This document shows, in pieces, positions 1-8,119 of a DNA stretch of 64,000 nt. The stretch's first letter is position 1, and each line of letters opens with the position of its first letter. Where the stretch lies: positions 8,122,001 to 8,186,000 of the forward strand of contig NC_018681.1 of NCBI RefSeq assembly GCF_000250675.2, written 5' to 3'. The DNA comes from Nocardia brasiliensis ATCC 700358 (GTDB taxonomy: Bacteria; Actinomycetota; Actinomycetes; Mycobacteriales; Mycobacteriaceae). The notes under the pieces are model-generated. The model was not told the DNA's origin. It ran no database searches and was given only the letters and a program-made list of their open reading frames with translations. Made by a program: the position numbers and the translations under genes.

Positions 1-1
1 C

Positions 2-283
2 ATCTCCACGATCAACCGCCAGGTCGCCGCGATGCTCAAGCAAGGACTCGTCGACCGCGTGCCCGACCCCGAGGGCGGTATCGCCCGCAAGATCCGGGCC
101 AGCACCAAGGGACTGGAAGCGCTGGCCTCCGATCGCAGGCAGAGCCACGACGGTATCGGAGCCGTGGTCGCGGACTGGCCCGGCACCGATATCGACCAGC
201 TCGGCAAACTCATCGCCCGCTTCAACCAGTCCGTCGAGCACCTCGAAGACAACCCTTGGCCCCGCCCTCCCGAGGTGCGCTGA
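2..283 (+). CDS. MarR-family transcriptional regulator, 3' part only
   Basis: The reading frame is open from base 2 and stops at 283; the 5' part lies outside the window. The visible 93 residues begin inside a recognition helix (STINRQVAAMLKQGLVDR) and continue through the wing (DPEGGIARKIRASTKG) into a long C-terminal dimerisation helix. This is the MarR arrangement of a DNA-binding winged helix followed by a helix that packs against the partner subunit. The family usually represses a neighbouring transporter or redox gene in response to a small ligand. The downstream NmrA-like gene is a possible target, but the regulated promoter is not visible. Confidence 0.75.
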   Translation: MSTINRQVAAMLKQGLVDRVPDPEGGIARKIRASTKGLEALASDRRQSHDGIGAVVADWPGTDIDQLGKLIARFNQSVEHLEDNPWPRPPEVR

Positions 284-477
284 CCCGCCGCCGGATGGCG
301 GATCCACGGGCCGACGAGGTCGTCCGTGCGGCGATTCCTTTCGAATCAGCACGCGCCATGGAGCTTTTCCACCGATAACCGGTGGATGAATGGAGCAGAT
401 CGTGGCGCCGATCGATGCTGGCTCCGGCGCAGCGTGCTCGATCCGAGCACCCGCCCCGCGAAAAAGGAAGCCACATC

Positions 478-1338
478 ATGATTCTCGTTACCGGTGCCAC
501 GGGAACGGTCGGCCGGGCCCTGATCGAGCAGCTACTCGCCGCAGGTGAACAGGTGCGCGCGGTCACCAGACGGCCGGAGTCCGCCCGGTTGCCCGCCGCC
601 GTCGAGGTGGTCCGTGCCGATCTGGGCGACGCGACCGCGGTGGCCGCCGCCATGCGAGACGTCGACCGCGTCTTCCTGCTGTCCACCGGACCCGCGATTC
701 CCGAGCACGACGCCGTGGTCGCCGCAGCGGCGGCCACCGCGGGGGTCACCCGCCTGGTGAAGCTGTCGTCGGGTCGTGCCGGTGACGAGACGGCCACCGA
801 TCCCATCCCCGCCTGGCATCGTGCCGGGGAAGCGGCGGTGCGGGCGTCCGGCGTGGCGTGGACCGTCCTCCGTCCGCTGGGCTTCATGTCCAACGCACTG
901 CACTGGGCGGGCACGATCCGCGCACACGACGCCGTGCACGCGCCCTACGGCCAGGGCCGCATCGCCGTCATCGATCCACGCGATATCGCAGCCGTCGCCG
1001 CGGCCGCCCTGACCACCGACGCGCACGTGGGGCAGATCTACACCCTCAGTGGGCCCCAAGCGCTTTCGCCCGGCGAGCAGACCACGATCATCGGCGAGAT
1101 CCTCGGCCGGACGCTCGAATTCCGGGAGGTCGCGCCGGAGCAGGCGCGGCGGTCTCTGCTCGACCACGGCGTGCCTGCCGAGCTGGCGGACGCGATCATG
1201 GCGCTGCGCGCCACCGCGCTGGCGTCGTTCACCTCCGTCGTGCACGACAGCGTCGAGCGGATCACCGGGGTGCCGCCGCGCACCTTCCGGCAGTGGGCCA
1301 CCGACCACGCGGCCGAATTCCAGCTCGGCGCGGCCTGA
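478..1338 (+). CDS. NmrA-like NAD(P)-binding protein (atypical SDR)
   Basis: A 286-residue protein starting at ATG 478, which follows a GGAAG ribosome binding site; an upstream in-frame start at 382 would add a non-conserved tail. The N-terminus MILVTGATGTVGRALIEQL is a Rossmann fold with the GxxGxxG nucleotide-binding motif of atypical short-chain dehydrogenases. The body resembles NmrA/TMR-type NAD(P)H-binding proteins: a VRADLGD acidic loop, a LVKLSSG strand and a TVLRPLGFMSN segment. These proteins are either redox-sensing regulators or reductases of quinones and similar substrates. The classical Tyr-x-x-x-Lys pair is not obvious, which favours the NmrA side. It stands alone between the MarR fragment and a lipoprotein gene. 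Confidence 0.75.
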   Translation: MILVTGATGTVGRALIEQLLAAGEQVRAVTRRPESARLPAAVEVVRADLGDATAVAAAMRDVDRVFLLSTGPAIPEHDAVVAAAAATAGVTRLVKLSSGRAGDETATDPIPAWHRAGEAAVRASGVAWTVLRPLGFMSNALHWAGTIRAHDAVHAPYGQGRIAVIDPRDIAAVAAAALTTDAHVGQIYTLSGPQALSPGEQTTIIGEILGRTLEFREVAPEQARRSLLDHGVPAELADAIMALRATALASFTSVVHDSVERITGVPPRTFRQWATDHAAEFQLGAA

Positions 1339-1364
1339 CCGCGGGACCGCCGTAGGATCGCAGC

Positions 1365-1973
1365 GTGAGGCTGGGTGTGGGGTTGCTCGCCGTGTCGGTG
1401 CTCGCGGCGGGGTGCGAGGCCAACTTCGGCGCGGACGAGTGGGCCGATTGGACCGTCACGGTGAACTACACCGCGGTCGAGTCCTACCACGACGGCCCGC
1501 GCGAGCCGGTACGCGGTTGCGCCGATGCCGACTGCACCGATCCCGATGCCGAAATAGGCCTGCTGCCATCGGATTTCATCGCCGCGGTGCGTGAAGAGGG
1601 GACCGGCCGGATCACCAGCGGCGCGCACGCGGGAACGTACCTGAACTGGTCCTACGACACCGGTTTCTGGCTCGACTCCGCGCCGCGCGACGCCGCGGGC
1701 GACATCTTGCGGCCGTTTCAGAGCGCCGCCGCCGACGGGCTCGACCCGGGCACCCGGCTGCGCCTGACCGACTGCGGCATCATCGATCCCGAAGCCGCCG
1801 ACGCGTGCGCCAGATTCCGGTCCGCCGAATGGTTCGTCGGCGACGAGTTCATCCCGGGCTTCGGCGGCCCGCACCACCTCGACCTCTATGTCGGCGAGGA
1901 AAACGCCCCGGACTTCACCGACACCGCCGATTTCGTCCTGTTCGCCGGTGCGACCGTCGAACCCGTCGTCTAG
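1365..1973 (+). CDS. Secreted lipoprotein of unknown function
   Basis: A 202-residue protein starting at GTG 1365, 26 bases after the preceding stop. The N-terminus is a short hydrophobic signal peptide ending in a lipobox (VLAAGC), so the mature protein should be lipid-anchored on the outer face of the cytoplasmic membrane. The mature part is rich in Asp, Trp and Tyr, has a pair of nearby cysteines (RGCADADCTD) and two further ones (LTDCG, DACARF) that could form disulfides. No family was recognised. It ends a few bases before the convergent AraC gene. Confidence 0.65.
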   Translation: MRLGVGLLAVSVLAAGCEANFGADEWADWTVTVNYTAVESYHDGPREPVRGCADADCTDPDAEIGLLPSDFIAAVREEGTGRITSGAHAGTYLNWSYDTGFWLDSAPRDAAGDILRPFQSAAADGLDPGTRLRLTDCGIIDPEAADACARFRSAEWFVGDEFIPGFGGPHHLDLYVGEENAPDFTDTADFVLFAGATVEPVV

Positions 1974-1976
1974 CGG

Positions 1977-2807
1977 TCAGCTCGCGGCGCTCAGGTAGAC
2001 GCCGGGGGTGATGCCGTAGCACCGCCGGAACCAACGGGTGAGATGCGCCTGGTCGGCGAAGCCCGCGGCGACGGCCGCCGCGGCGACCGGGCGGCCCGCC
2101 GCGATCGAGCGGCGCGCGGCACGCAAGCGGAGCAGCCGCTGGTAATCACTCGGTGCCAGACCGTAATTGGCGCGGAACGCCCGGTACAGGGCGAACCGGC
2201 TGCACTCGGTCGCCTCGGCGAGATCGTCCATGGACAGCGGCTCGAGATAGCGGTCGTCGAGCACGGCCCGCACCCGGCGGGCGATGTCCACGCCTACCCC
2301 GCCCCCGCCGGTGCCCGACCGCACCAGCGGCCGTCGCGCGCCACGACGCACCAGCGCGGCGACCGTCGCACCGAGCGCCTCGTCCGCCACCAGCTCGCTG
2401 CCGGGCTGCCAGAGGCTCGCGTGCAATCTGGACAGCGCCCGGGACAGCAGCGGATCGTCCAGTACCGGATCGGCGAACAGCGGCAGACCGGTCGGCCGCG
2501 CGGACTGTTCGGTCAGCAGATCGGTGATCAACTCGGTGCCGATGTGCACGATCGAATAGGTGAAACCCAGCTCGGTGGTGCTGTGCCCGTCGTGCGGCTC
2601 GTCGGGGTTGAACGCCATCACCATGCCCGCCGCGCTGACCCGGGACGCGCCCCGGCAATCGAAGCTCTGCGCACCGAACCTGGTGAGCCCGAACGAGTAC
2701 GTCTCGTGGCTGTGCAGGTGATAGACGTGTCGCTCGAAATGCGCCTGCATCACCTCGACCGGACGGTCCGGCATCCGCCGGTACGTCACCCATTCACCCG
2801 CCGCCAC
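1977..2807 (-). CDS. AraC-family transcriptional regulator with N-terminal AraC-binding domain
   Basis: About 276 residues. The N-terminal half is a cupin-type sensor (MQAHFERHVYHLHSHETYSF, then a GMVMAFNPDEPHDGH strand). The C-terminal ~100 residues carry two helix-turn-helix units (MDDLAEATECSRFALYRAF and AAAAVAAGFADQAHLTRWF), the AraC/XylS DNA-binding domain. The start is uncertain: GTG 2807, GTG 2789 and ATG 2774 are in frame, and the longer open frame up to 3056 runs through the opposite gene and is unlikely. The regulator faces the EamA exporter gene across about 65 bases, so control of that exporter is the obvious inference. Confidence 0.8.
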   Translation of the reverse strand: MAAGEWVTYRRMPDRPVEVMQAHFERHVYHLHSHETYSFGLTRFGAQSFDCRGASRVSAAGMVMAFNPDEPHDGHSTTELGFTYSIVHIGTELITDLLTEQSARPTGLPLFADPVLDDPLLSRALSRLHASLWQPGSELVADEALGATVAALVRRGARRPLVRSGTGGGGVGVDIARRVRAVLDDRYLEPLSMDDLAEATECSRFALYRAFRANYGLAPSDYQRLLRLRAARRSIAAGRPVAAAAVAAGFADQAHLTRWFRRCYGITPGVYLSAAS

Positions 2808-2871
2808 CCCACCATTGTCGCCGCACCAGCGTTCAATACCGCGACCCGGTCGGCGCACGAGGATCGGCCCC

Positions 2872-3780
2872 GTGCGTATTCGATTGATGCTCGTACTGGT
2901 CATGGCGCTGTGGGGCAGCGCGTTCGCCTCGTCGAAACTGGCGGTGCACGACGTGCCGCACGAGGTGGCGGGGTTTCTGCGGTTTCTGATCGGCAGTCTG
3001 GTGCTGATCGTCGTGTTGCGTCCGGCGCGGTTGCCCGCGGCGGAGTTCACCCGCATCGCGGGGCTCGGGCTGATCGGCGTCTTCGGCTACAACCTCTTCT
3101 TCTTCCTGGGCCTGTCGCTGGCGCCCGCGGCGGACGGCAGCGTGATCGTGCCGATGACGGCGCCGGTGCTCACCTTCGCGGTGCTGAGCGCGCTCGGCCG
3201 CACTCGGCTGTCCCGGTCCGGCGCGCTGGGTCTGACCGTGGCGGTAGTCGGCGGGGTGGTGTTCTTCCTGGGCATCCCGGCCGCCGGCGGGCAGCGCCTG
3301 TTCGGCGATCTCGCCTTCGTCGCCGCGGCCGCCTGCTGGGCCGGCTACACCATGCTGGGTGCGCCGATTCTGGCCAGACATGCCGCGCCCACCGTCACCG
3401 TCTACGCCACCGCCGCGGGCACCGCGGTGCTCGGCCTGCTCGCCGCGCCCGTCCTGCCCGCCGTCGCGTGGTCGGAGCTGAGCCCCGGATTCTGGCTCAA
3501 CCAGGCCTATCTCGGCATACTGCCGACCGCCCTCGCCTACGTGCTCTACTACCGCGCCGTCGGACAGGTCGGTCCGGCCACCGCGTCCACGGCGATGTTC
3601 CTGGTGCCGGCCTTCGGCTTGGCCTGCGCATGGGTCCTGCTCGGCGAGACGATCGCTCCGGTGCAGGCGGTGGGCGCGGCGGCGATGCTCGTCGGCGCCT
3701 GGCTGAGCACCCGTAAAGCCACGCCCCCGGCCGCGACGCCGACGTTGAACCAGGACGAGACCCTGTCCCCGGCAACGTGA
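2872..3780 (+). CDS. EamA/DMT-family membrane transporter
   Basis: A 302-residue, ten-helix membrane protein made of two EamA repeats. The first repeat begins MRIRLMLVLVMALWGSAF followed by SSKLAV, the usual DMT N-terminus with the WGS motif; the second repeat starts near residue 150 (AACWAGYTMLG). Proteins of this family export amino acids, metabolites or drugs. GTG 2872 sits behind an AGGAT site; ATG 2887 is an alternative. The C-terminus has a short polar tail. It is transcribed divergently from an AraC regulator, a common arrangement for ligand-induced exporters. The substrate cannot be read from sequence. Confidence 0.8.
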   Translation: MRIRLMLVLVMALWGSAFASSKLAVHDVPHEVAGFLRFLIGSLVLIVVLRPARLPAAEFTRIAGLGLIGVFGYNLFFFLGLSLAPAADGSVIVPMTAPVLTFAVLSALGRTRLSRSGALGLTVAVVGGVVFFLGIPAAGGQRLFGDLAFVAAAACWAGYTMLGAPILARHAAPTVTVYATAAGTAVLGLLAAPVLPAVAWSELSPGFWLNQAYLGILPTALAYVLYYRAVGQVGPATASTAMFLVPAFGLACAWVLLGETIAPVQAVGAAAMLVGAWLSTRKATPPAATPTLNQDETLSPAT

Positions 3781-3859
3781 TCCGTGGAACCCGGCGTCGA
3801 CGAGACGCCGCGCCGCTAGGCTCTGCGGCTGGGTCGGGCACGACAACGGAGGCGCTTCG

Positions 3860-4177
3860 ATTCCTACGAAACAACACGCGTGGTGGGACAACTATCTCGT
3901 CGCTCTGCTGGGGCTCGTGCTCGCGGCCGGATTCGCGTTCGGCGCGATCGCCGCGGCCGCGGGCGGCACCTACCCGCTCGCGATCGCCCTGGCGGTGCTG
4001 GCCGTTCCCTTCGCGATTCCCACCGTCCTGCAGGTGCTCGGCGAGTTGCTCATCTACCTGGTGATTCCCGCCGCGGTGGTCGGGTTCGTGCTGCTGCTCC
4101 CGGTTCTCGCGCTGAGCCCCGTCGCCCGCAACTGGGCCCGGCGGCGGTGGCACCGGTACCGGGCACACCAGCTGTGA
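3860..4177 (+). CDS. Small two- to three-helix membrane protein
   Basis: A hydrophobic protein of about 105 residues with helices in LVALLGLVLAAGFAFGAIAA, PLAIALAVLAVPFAIPTVL and LLIYLVIPAAVVGFVLLLPV, ending in a basic tail (ARRRWHRYRAHQL). The conventional in-frame start, GTG 3917, would cut into the first helix. The natural-looking N-terminus (IPTKQHAWWDNYLVALL) instead begins at an ATT codon at 3860, about 8 bases behind a GGAGG-like site (acggaggcg). ATT initiation is rare, so the start is only a proposal. No function is known; it may share transcription with the lipase gene 106 bases downstream. Confidence 0.5.
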   Translation: MPTKQHAWWDNYLVALLGLVLAAGFAFGAIAAAAGGTYPLAIALAVLAVPFAIPTVLQVLGELLIYLVIPAAVVGFVLLLPVLALSPVARNWARRRWHRYRAHQL

Positions 4178-4283
4178 CCTGCACGGCAGACACCCGGCGA
4201 AGATCACATAGACCGGTTCCGCCCCGTCCGTAGAGTTGTCGGATACGAGCTTTTGCCACGTAACCGAGGGACGGAGGCCACAG

Positions 4284-6152
4284 GTGAGCGGTGGCAAATG
4301 GGACCTGCGCGGCATCGCCTGGTGGCTGCCCGGGCTGGCCGTGCTGCTGGCGGGTGCGCTGCTGTACTCGCCCTTCGGCGTCTCGCTGACCGCGGGGCGC
4401 GTGGTCGTCGCCGTCGCCATGGTGGCGCTGGGCGCGTCGGCGGCATGGCGTTGGTGGTGGGCGCGGCGGGTACCGGCGGAACCGGAGACGGGCACGCTGA
4501 CACCGGTGCGCAAGCCGGATCCGCAGGCCGACGCGCAGACCCGTCACCGGGCCCGCCGCGGCCGTGCGCTGGCGGTCGAAGCACTGGTGGCCGCAGGTTT
4601 CGCCGTAGCCGGTGTCGCCGCGCTCTCGATGCCGGTATCGCTGGCTTTCGTATGGGCGGGAACATTCTTCGTCACGCTCGGGGTCTGCGGGCTGGTCGCC
4701 GGCGCACAACGTGACGATGTGCTGGTCTCGTCTCCCGCCCTGGCCGGGTGGCAGGTGCTCGCCGGGTTGGTCCTCGCGACATTGCCCTATCGGACGGGGC
4801 TCGACTTCACCGCGTGGACGATTCTCGCGCTGCTGGTCACCGGTGCGGCGATGGTGGTGCGCGGCGCGCGCTTGACCGCTCCGCTACCTCGGGCGAGCAC
4901 ACTGCGCTGGTGGCGTCCGGTGTCGGTCGGCGTGCAGTTGATCGTGCTCGCGGGTGCCCTCGGCTGGTACGGCACGATCGTCACCCAGGCCGCGCGGCAG
5001 CAGGACGAGCAGGGGCGGCTGGCCGCGTTCTACGCAGTGCCGCAAGGACTTTCCCCCGCCGCTCCCGGCACGGTGATTCGTTCCGCGCCGCTGCCGCTGC
5101 CCGGTGTGCGCGGGCAGGGCTGGCGCGTCCTGTACTGGTCCCAAGACGGCCAGGGACGGCCGACGGTCTCTTCCGGCGTGGTCATCGCACCGCTCGGGCA
5201 GGCCGCGAACCGGCCCATCCTCAACTACACGCACGGCACCGTCAGTCTCGGCGCCGACTGCGCGCCGAGCCGGCAAGCCGATTTCGCCTCGACCATGCGG
5301 CCGTGGCTCGACGGCGCGCTCGACCGCGGCTGGGTGGTCGCCGCCAGCGACTACGCGGGCGCGGCGGGCACCGGCGACGGCGAGCACTACCTGGTCACCG
5401 CCGATCAAGGGCGCGACGCCGTGAACGCCGCCCGCGCCGCCCGCAACCTGCCCGGCACCGGCGCCGGCACCGACATGGTCATCTACGGAGTCTCCCAGGG
5501 CGGCCTCATCTCTTTGGCCGCAGCCGCGTTGACGCCCGGCTACGCGCCCGAACTGCACCTGGTCGCCGACGCCGCGAACGCCGCCGCCTCGGATATCGCA
5601 GGCATCCTGCAAGCCCGGCCGCCGCAACTCGTCGACGGCTGGGCCGTCGTCCCGTTCCTCACCACCCAGTTCCCGAAGGTGTACCCGAACCTCGATCCCA
5701 ACGCGCTGCTGACGCCGCAAGCCGCGCTGCGCAACCGCGAGATCGCCGCGGCCGGTTGCGCCGCAACCCCTTTCAGCGCGCTGCTGCCCCGGCTCACCGC
5801 GCTCCCCGGCATGGGTGACTACTTCAAAGGCGACCCGCTCGCCGACCCAGCCTGGCGAAAAGCCTTCGAGGAGAACCGCGCACCGGACATGCCGCCGGGG
5901 ATTCCGGTGTATCTGGCGCACGGTCTCGACGACGAACTGGTTCCGGCGAAATTCACCGCCGCGCTCGCGCAGCGCTACTGCGCGGCGGGCATCGACGTCA
6001 CCACGCAGTGGAATCCCGGTGTCGGCCACGACAACGACAACGAGAAGGCCGTCGCCCCCAAGGTGCTCGACTGGTTCAGCGCTCGCCTGGCGGGTCAGTC
6101 CCCGCCCGGCACCTGTGGCCAGGCCCTGCCCGCCGGGCTCGCCGAACACTGA
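4284..6152 (+). CDS. Membrane-anchored secretory-lipase-type alpha/beta hydrolase
   Basis: A 622-residue fusion. The first ~240 residues contain about seven hydrophobic helices arranged like HdeD/DUF308 proteins. The rest is an alpha/beta hydrolase of the secretory lipase (LIP) type: oxyanion strand ILNYTHGTVSLG, nucleophile elbow YGVSQGG (Ser near residue 400), acid loop AHGLDDELVP (Asp near 546) and catalytic His in GVGHDND (near 580). LIP-family enzymes hydrolyse triacylglycerols and esters and are normally exported with a cleavable signal; here the catalytic part should sit outside the cell tethered to the membrane. GTG 4284 follows an ACGGAGG site. Paired cysteines (ADCAPS, AAGCAATP, YCAAG, TCGQ) fit an extracytoplasmic location. 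Confidence 0.75.
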   Translation: MSGGKWDLRGIAWWLPGLAVLLAGALLYSPFGVSLTAGRVVVAVAMVALGASAAWRWWWARRVPAEPETGTLTPVRKPDPQADAQTRHRARRGRALAVEALVAAGFAVAGVAALSMPVSLAFVWAGTFFVTLGVCGLVAGAQRDDVLVSSPALAGWQVLAGLVLATLPYRTGLDFTAWTILALLVTGAAMVVRGARLTAPLPRASTLRWWRPVSVGVQLIVLAGALGWYGTIVTQAARQQDEQGRLAAFYAVPQGLSPAAPGTVIRSAPLPLPGVRGQGWRVLYWSQDGQGRPTVSSGVVIAPLGQAANRPILNYTHGTVSLGADCAPSRQADFASTMRPWLDGALDRGWVVAASDYAGAAGTGDGEHYLVTADQGRDAVNAARAARNLPGTGAGTDMVIYGVSQGGLISLAAAALTPGYAPELHLVADAANAAASDIAGILQARPPQLVDGWAVVPFLTTQFPKVYPNLDPNALLTPQAALRNREIAAAGCAATPFSALLPRLTALPGMGDYFKGDPLADPAWRKAFEENRAPDMPPGIPVYLAHGLDDELVPAKFTAALAQRYCAAGIDVTTQWNPGVGHDNDNEKAVAPKVLDWFSARLAGQSPPGTCGQALPAGLAEH

Positions 6153-6165
6153 CCCTGCCGCGGTG

Positions 6166-6187
6166 CGTCGCCGACGATCAGGCGACG
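6166..6187. terminator. Short hairpin between convergent genes
   Basis: Seven-base arms cgtcgcc and ggcgacg flank an 8-base loop between the lipase stop (6152) and the end of the convergent FMN reductase gene, overlapping the latter's last codons. It could end transcription from both sides. No T-run is present. Confidence 0.35.
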
Positions 6188-6762
6188 TACGGGCGCTCGG
6201 CCCGGGCCGAGCGCAAAGCCGTTCCCCACCAGACAATCTGGTGGAGCAGCTGATCGGCGGCCAGCTCTGCCGCCGCGGGCTCGGTGAGTTCGCCTGTCTG
6301 GTCGAAGAGTTGGGCCGCGCCGTGGAAGCTCACCGTGTCCCGCACCGTGACCGCGTGTAGTTCGGCGAAGACGTGCCGCAGATGTTCCACGGCACGCAGG
6401 CCGCCGGAAACACCCCCGTAGGAAACGAATCCGACCGGCTTGGCCTGCCACTGGGTGAAATGCCAGTCGATCGCGTTCTTCAGTGCCGCCGGGTAGCTGT
6501 GGTTGTACTCCGGCGTGATGATGACGAACGCGTCCGCCGCGGTCAGCCGCGACCCGACGGAGTGCAGCGCCCGCGCCTCTTCCGGTTCGGGCTCGTGCGA
6601 CATCTGCGCGGGCAAGCGATCCTGCGCCAGATCGATGAACTCGACCGCGACGTCGGTCCGCTGTTCGGCGCGCCGAACGAACCAGTCGGCCACCGTCGGC
6701 CCGAAGCGCCCCGCCCGGGTACTACCCAGGATCACTGCCAGCCGAACCGGATTCTCCGTCAT
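6178..6762 (-). CDS. NADPH-dependent FMN reductase family protein
   Basis: A 194-residue flavodoxin-like protein. The N-terminus VRLAVILGSTRAGRFGPTVA carries the GSTR phosphate-binding loop of FMN_red proteins, and VIITPEYNHSYPAALKNAID is the hallmark P-E-Y-N segment that holds the isoalloxazine ring. Members reduce quinones, azo compounds or free flavin with NAD(P)H. ATG 6762 is preceded by GAAAGGAATTGTG, a good ribosome binding site, so it is preferred over the longer frame starting at 6816. The gene is convergent with the lipase and has its own promoter region upstream. Confidence 0.85.
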   Translation of the reverse strand: MTENPVRLAVILGSTRAGRFGPTVADWFVRRAEQRTDVAVEFIDLAQDRLPAQMSHEPEPEEARALHSVGSRLTAADAFVIITPEYNHSYPAALKNAIDWHFTQWQAKPVGFVSYGGVSGGLRAVEHLRHVFAELHAVTVRDTVSFHGAAQLFDQTGELTEPAAAELAADQLLHQIVWWGTALRSARAERPYVA

Positions 6763-6809
6763 CACAATTCCTTTCGAGGTATTCGGGTGATGACGGCAAG
6801 CTTCGAACA

Positions 6810-6829
6810 TCAACAAAGGTTGAAGTCAA
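6810..6829 (-). promoter_or_regulatory. Possible -35 box and dyad for the FMN reductase gene
   Basis: On the minus strand a consensus TTGACT hexamer (6829-6824) runs straight into a small dyad, TCAAC-cttt-GTTGA (6823-6810), about 50 bases upstream of the gene. The layout resembles promoters bound by MerR/SoxR-type regulators, but no good -10 element was found. Confidence 0.35.
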
Positions 6830-7027
6830 GGCGGCCTGGTCGAGCGGCTGACCGTGCGCCGACCACGGCCGGCCGCGCGATCGCTCGAGCACCCGCAAGC
6901 GCTCCTCGGTCTTTCTATCGGGGGATCGAACTGCGGCACATCAGGAATTCCACGCCGAACGCACCCGGCAGTATTACTGCGTTCGACCATGATTCCCCAG
7001 TTCGGGGCACTTATCTGGAGGCCGCGC

Positions 7028-8119
7028 ATGCGACCCAAAATTCTGGATCTCACCGCCCACGAGTATGCGGCACACCATCCGGATGAATTCATCCGATCAT
7101 TGATGAGGTGGCACTTCAGCGAGGAGACCGGGAGCCCGTACTGGCTGCACCGCGCCCGGACATTGGATTTCGATCCGATAGCCGAGGTGCGCACGTTCGA
7201 AGATTTCACCCGCTTTCCCAACGTTGTCAACGAGTTTCGCGATACCCCGATCGAAGAGTTGATTCCGCGCGGGCTGAACGGCGCGGACCGGGAGATCGCC
7301 GGGGTCTACGAGAGCGGCGGCACCACCGGCGCGCCGAAGCGGTTCGTCATGTTCGACCGGTGGATGGATTTCGCGCTGAGCTGGGACGAACATCACTACG
7401 CCGGCCTCGGCACGATGAACACGCTGGCCGTCACGCCCAGCGGGCCACACATGTTCGGCGAGTTCGCCGAACGTCGCGCACGCAGGCACCACGGGGTGAA
7501 GTTCACCATCGACCTCGACCCACGCTGGATAAAGCAGATGATCGGACGCGGTGACACCGACAACACCGAGCGCTACGCCGAACACGTGATCGACCAGGTC
7601 GCACACATCCTCGACACCCAATCCGTCGGAATTCTCGTCACCACACCGCCGCTGCTGGAGCGAATCGCCCGCCGCGACGACCTCGTGGAAAGAGTGCGCA
7701 AGAACGTCGAGTTCATCTGCTGGAGCGGCGCGCATATGGACGCGGATTCGCGCGCACTCTTCCGGGAAGAGATCTTCCCGAATATCCCGCTCAAAGGGCT
7801 TTACGGCAGTACCACCATTCTCGGCATGTCCCGGGAGCGAGACGAGGAACGCCCGGACGGGCTCCCGGTGTTCGATCCGCCGAGCCCCTACATCGCCTTT
7901 CGCGTCATCGATCCGGTCACCGGCGCCGATGTCGAGTACGGCGAGCGCGGGCAAGTCGTGATGAACCACCTCAGCAAATACGCACTGATCCCCAACAATG
8001 TCGAACGCGACCTGGCTATGAAAGTCGAACCGCCCGCACCCGCGCTGGGTTGTTCGGTCGCCGACGTCGGCCCGGTCCGGACCTTCGACGACACCGAGGT
8101 CATCGAGGGCGTGTACTGA
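7028..8119 (+). CDS. LuxE-like acyl-adenylate-forming ligase
   Basis: A 363-residue protein beginning at ATG 7028 behind a strong TGGAGG site. It has the LuxE/phenylacetate-CoA-ligase-like adenylation core: glycine-rich phosphate loop YESGGTTGAPKRFVMFD near residues 96-112, a FICWSGAHMD strand, and the YGSTT motif near residue 260 that binds the adenine and acyl carboxylate. The length matches LuxE (about 370) rather than full acyl-CoA synthetases (about 500 or more). In bioluminescent bacteria LuxE activates a fatty acid as acyl-AMP and passes it to the LuxC reductase. Here the next gene is LuxC-like and overlaps by one base (TGATG), so the two should act as one enzyme. The acid substrate is unknown. 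Confidence 0.7.
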   Translation: MRPKILDLTAHEYAAHHPDEFIRSLMRWHFSEETGSPYWLHRARTLDFDPIAEVRTFEDFTRFPNVVNEFRDTPIEELIPRGLNGADREIAGVYESGGTTGAPKRFVMFDRWMDFALSWDEHHYAGLGTMNTLAVTPSGPHMFGEFAERRARRHHGVKFTIDLDPRWIKQMIGRGDTDNTERYAEHVIDQVAHILDTQSVGILVTTPPLLERIARRDDLVERVRKNVEFICWSGAHMDADSRALFREEIFPNIPLKGLYGSTTILGMSRERDEERPDGLPVFDPPSPYIAFRVIDPVTGADVEYGERGQVVMNHLSKYALIPNNVERDLAMKVEPPAPALGCSVADVGPVRTFDDTEVIEGVY

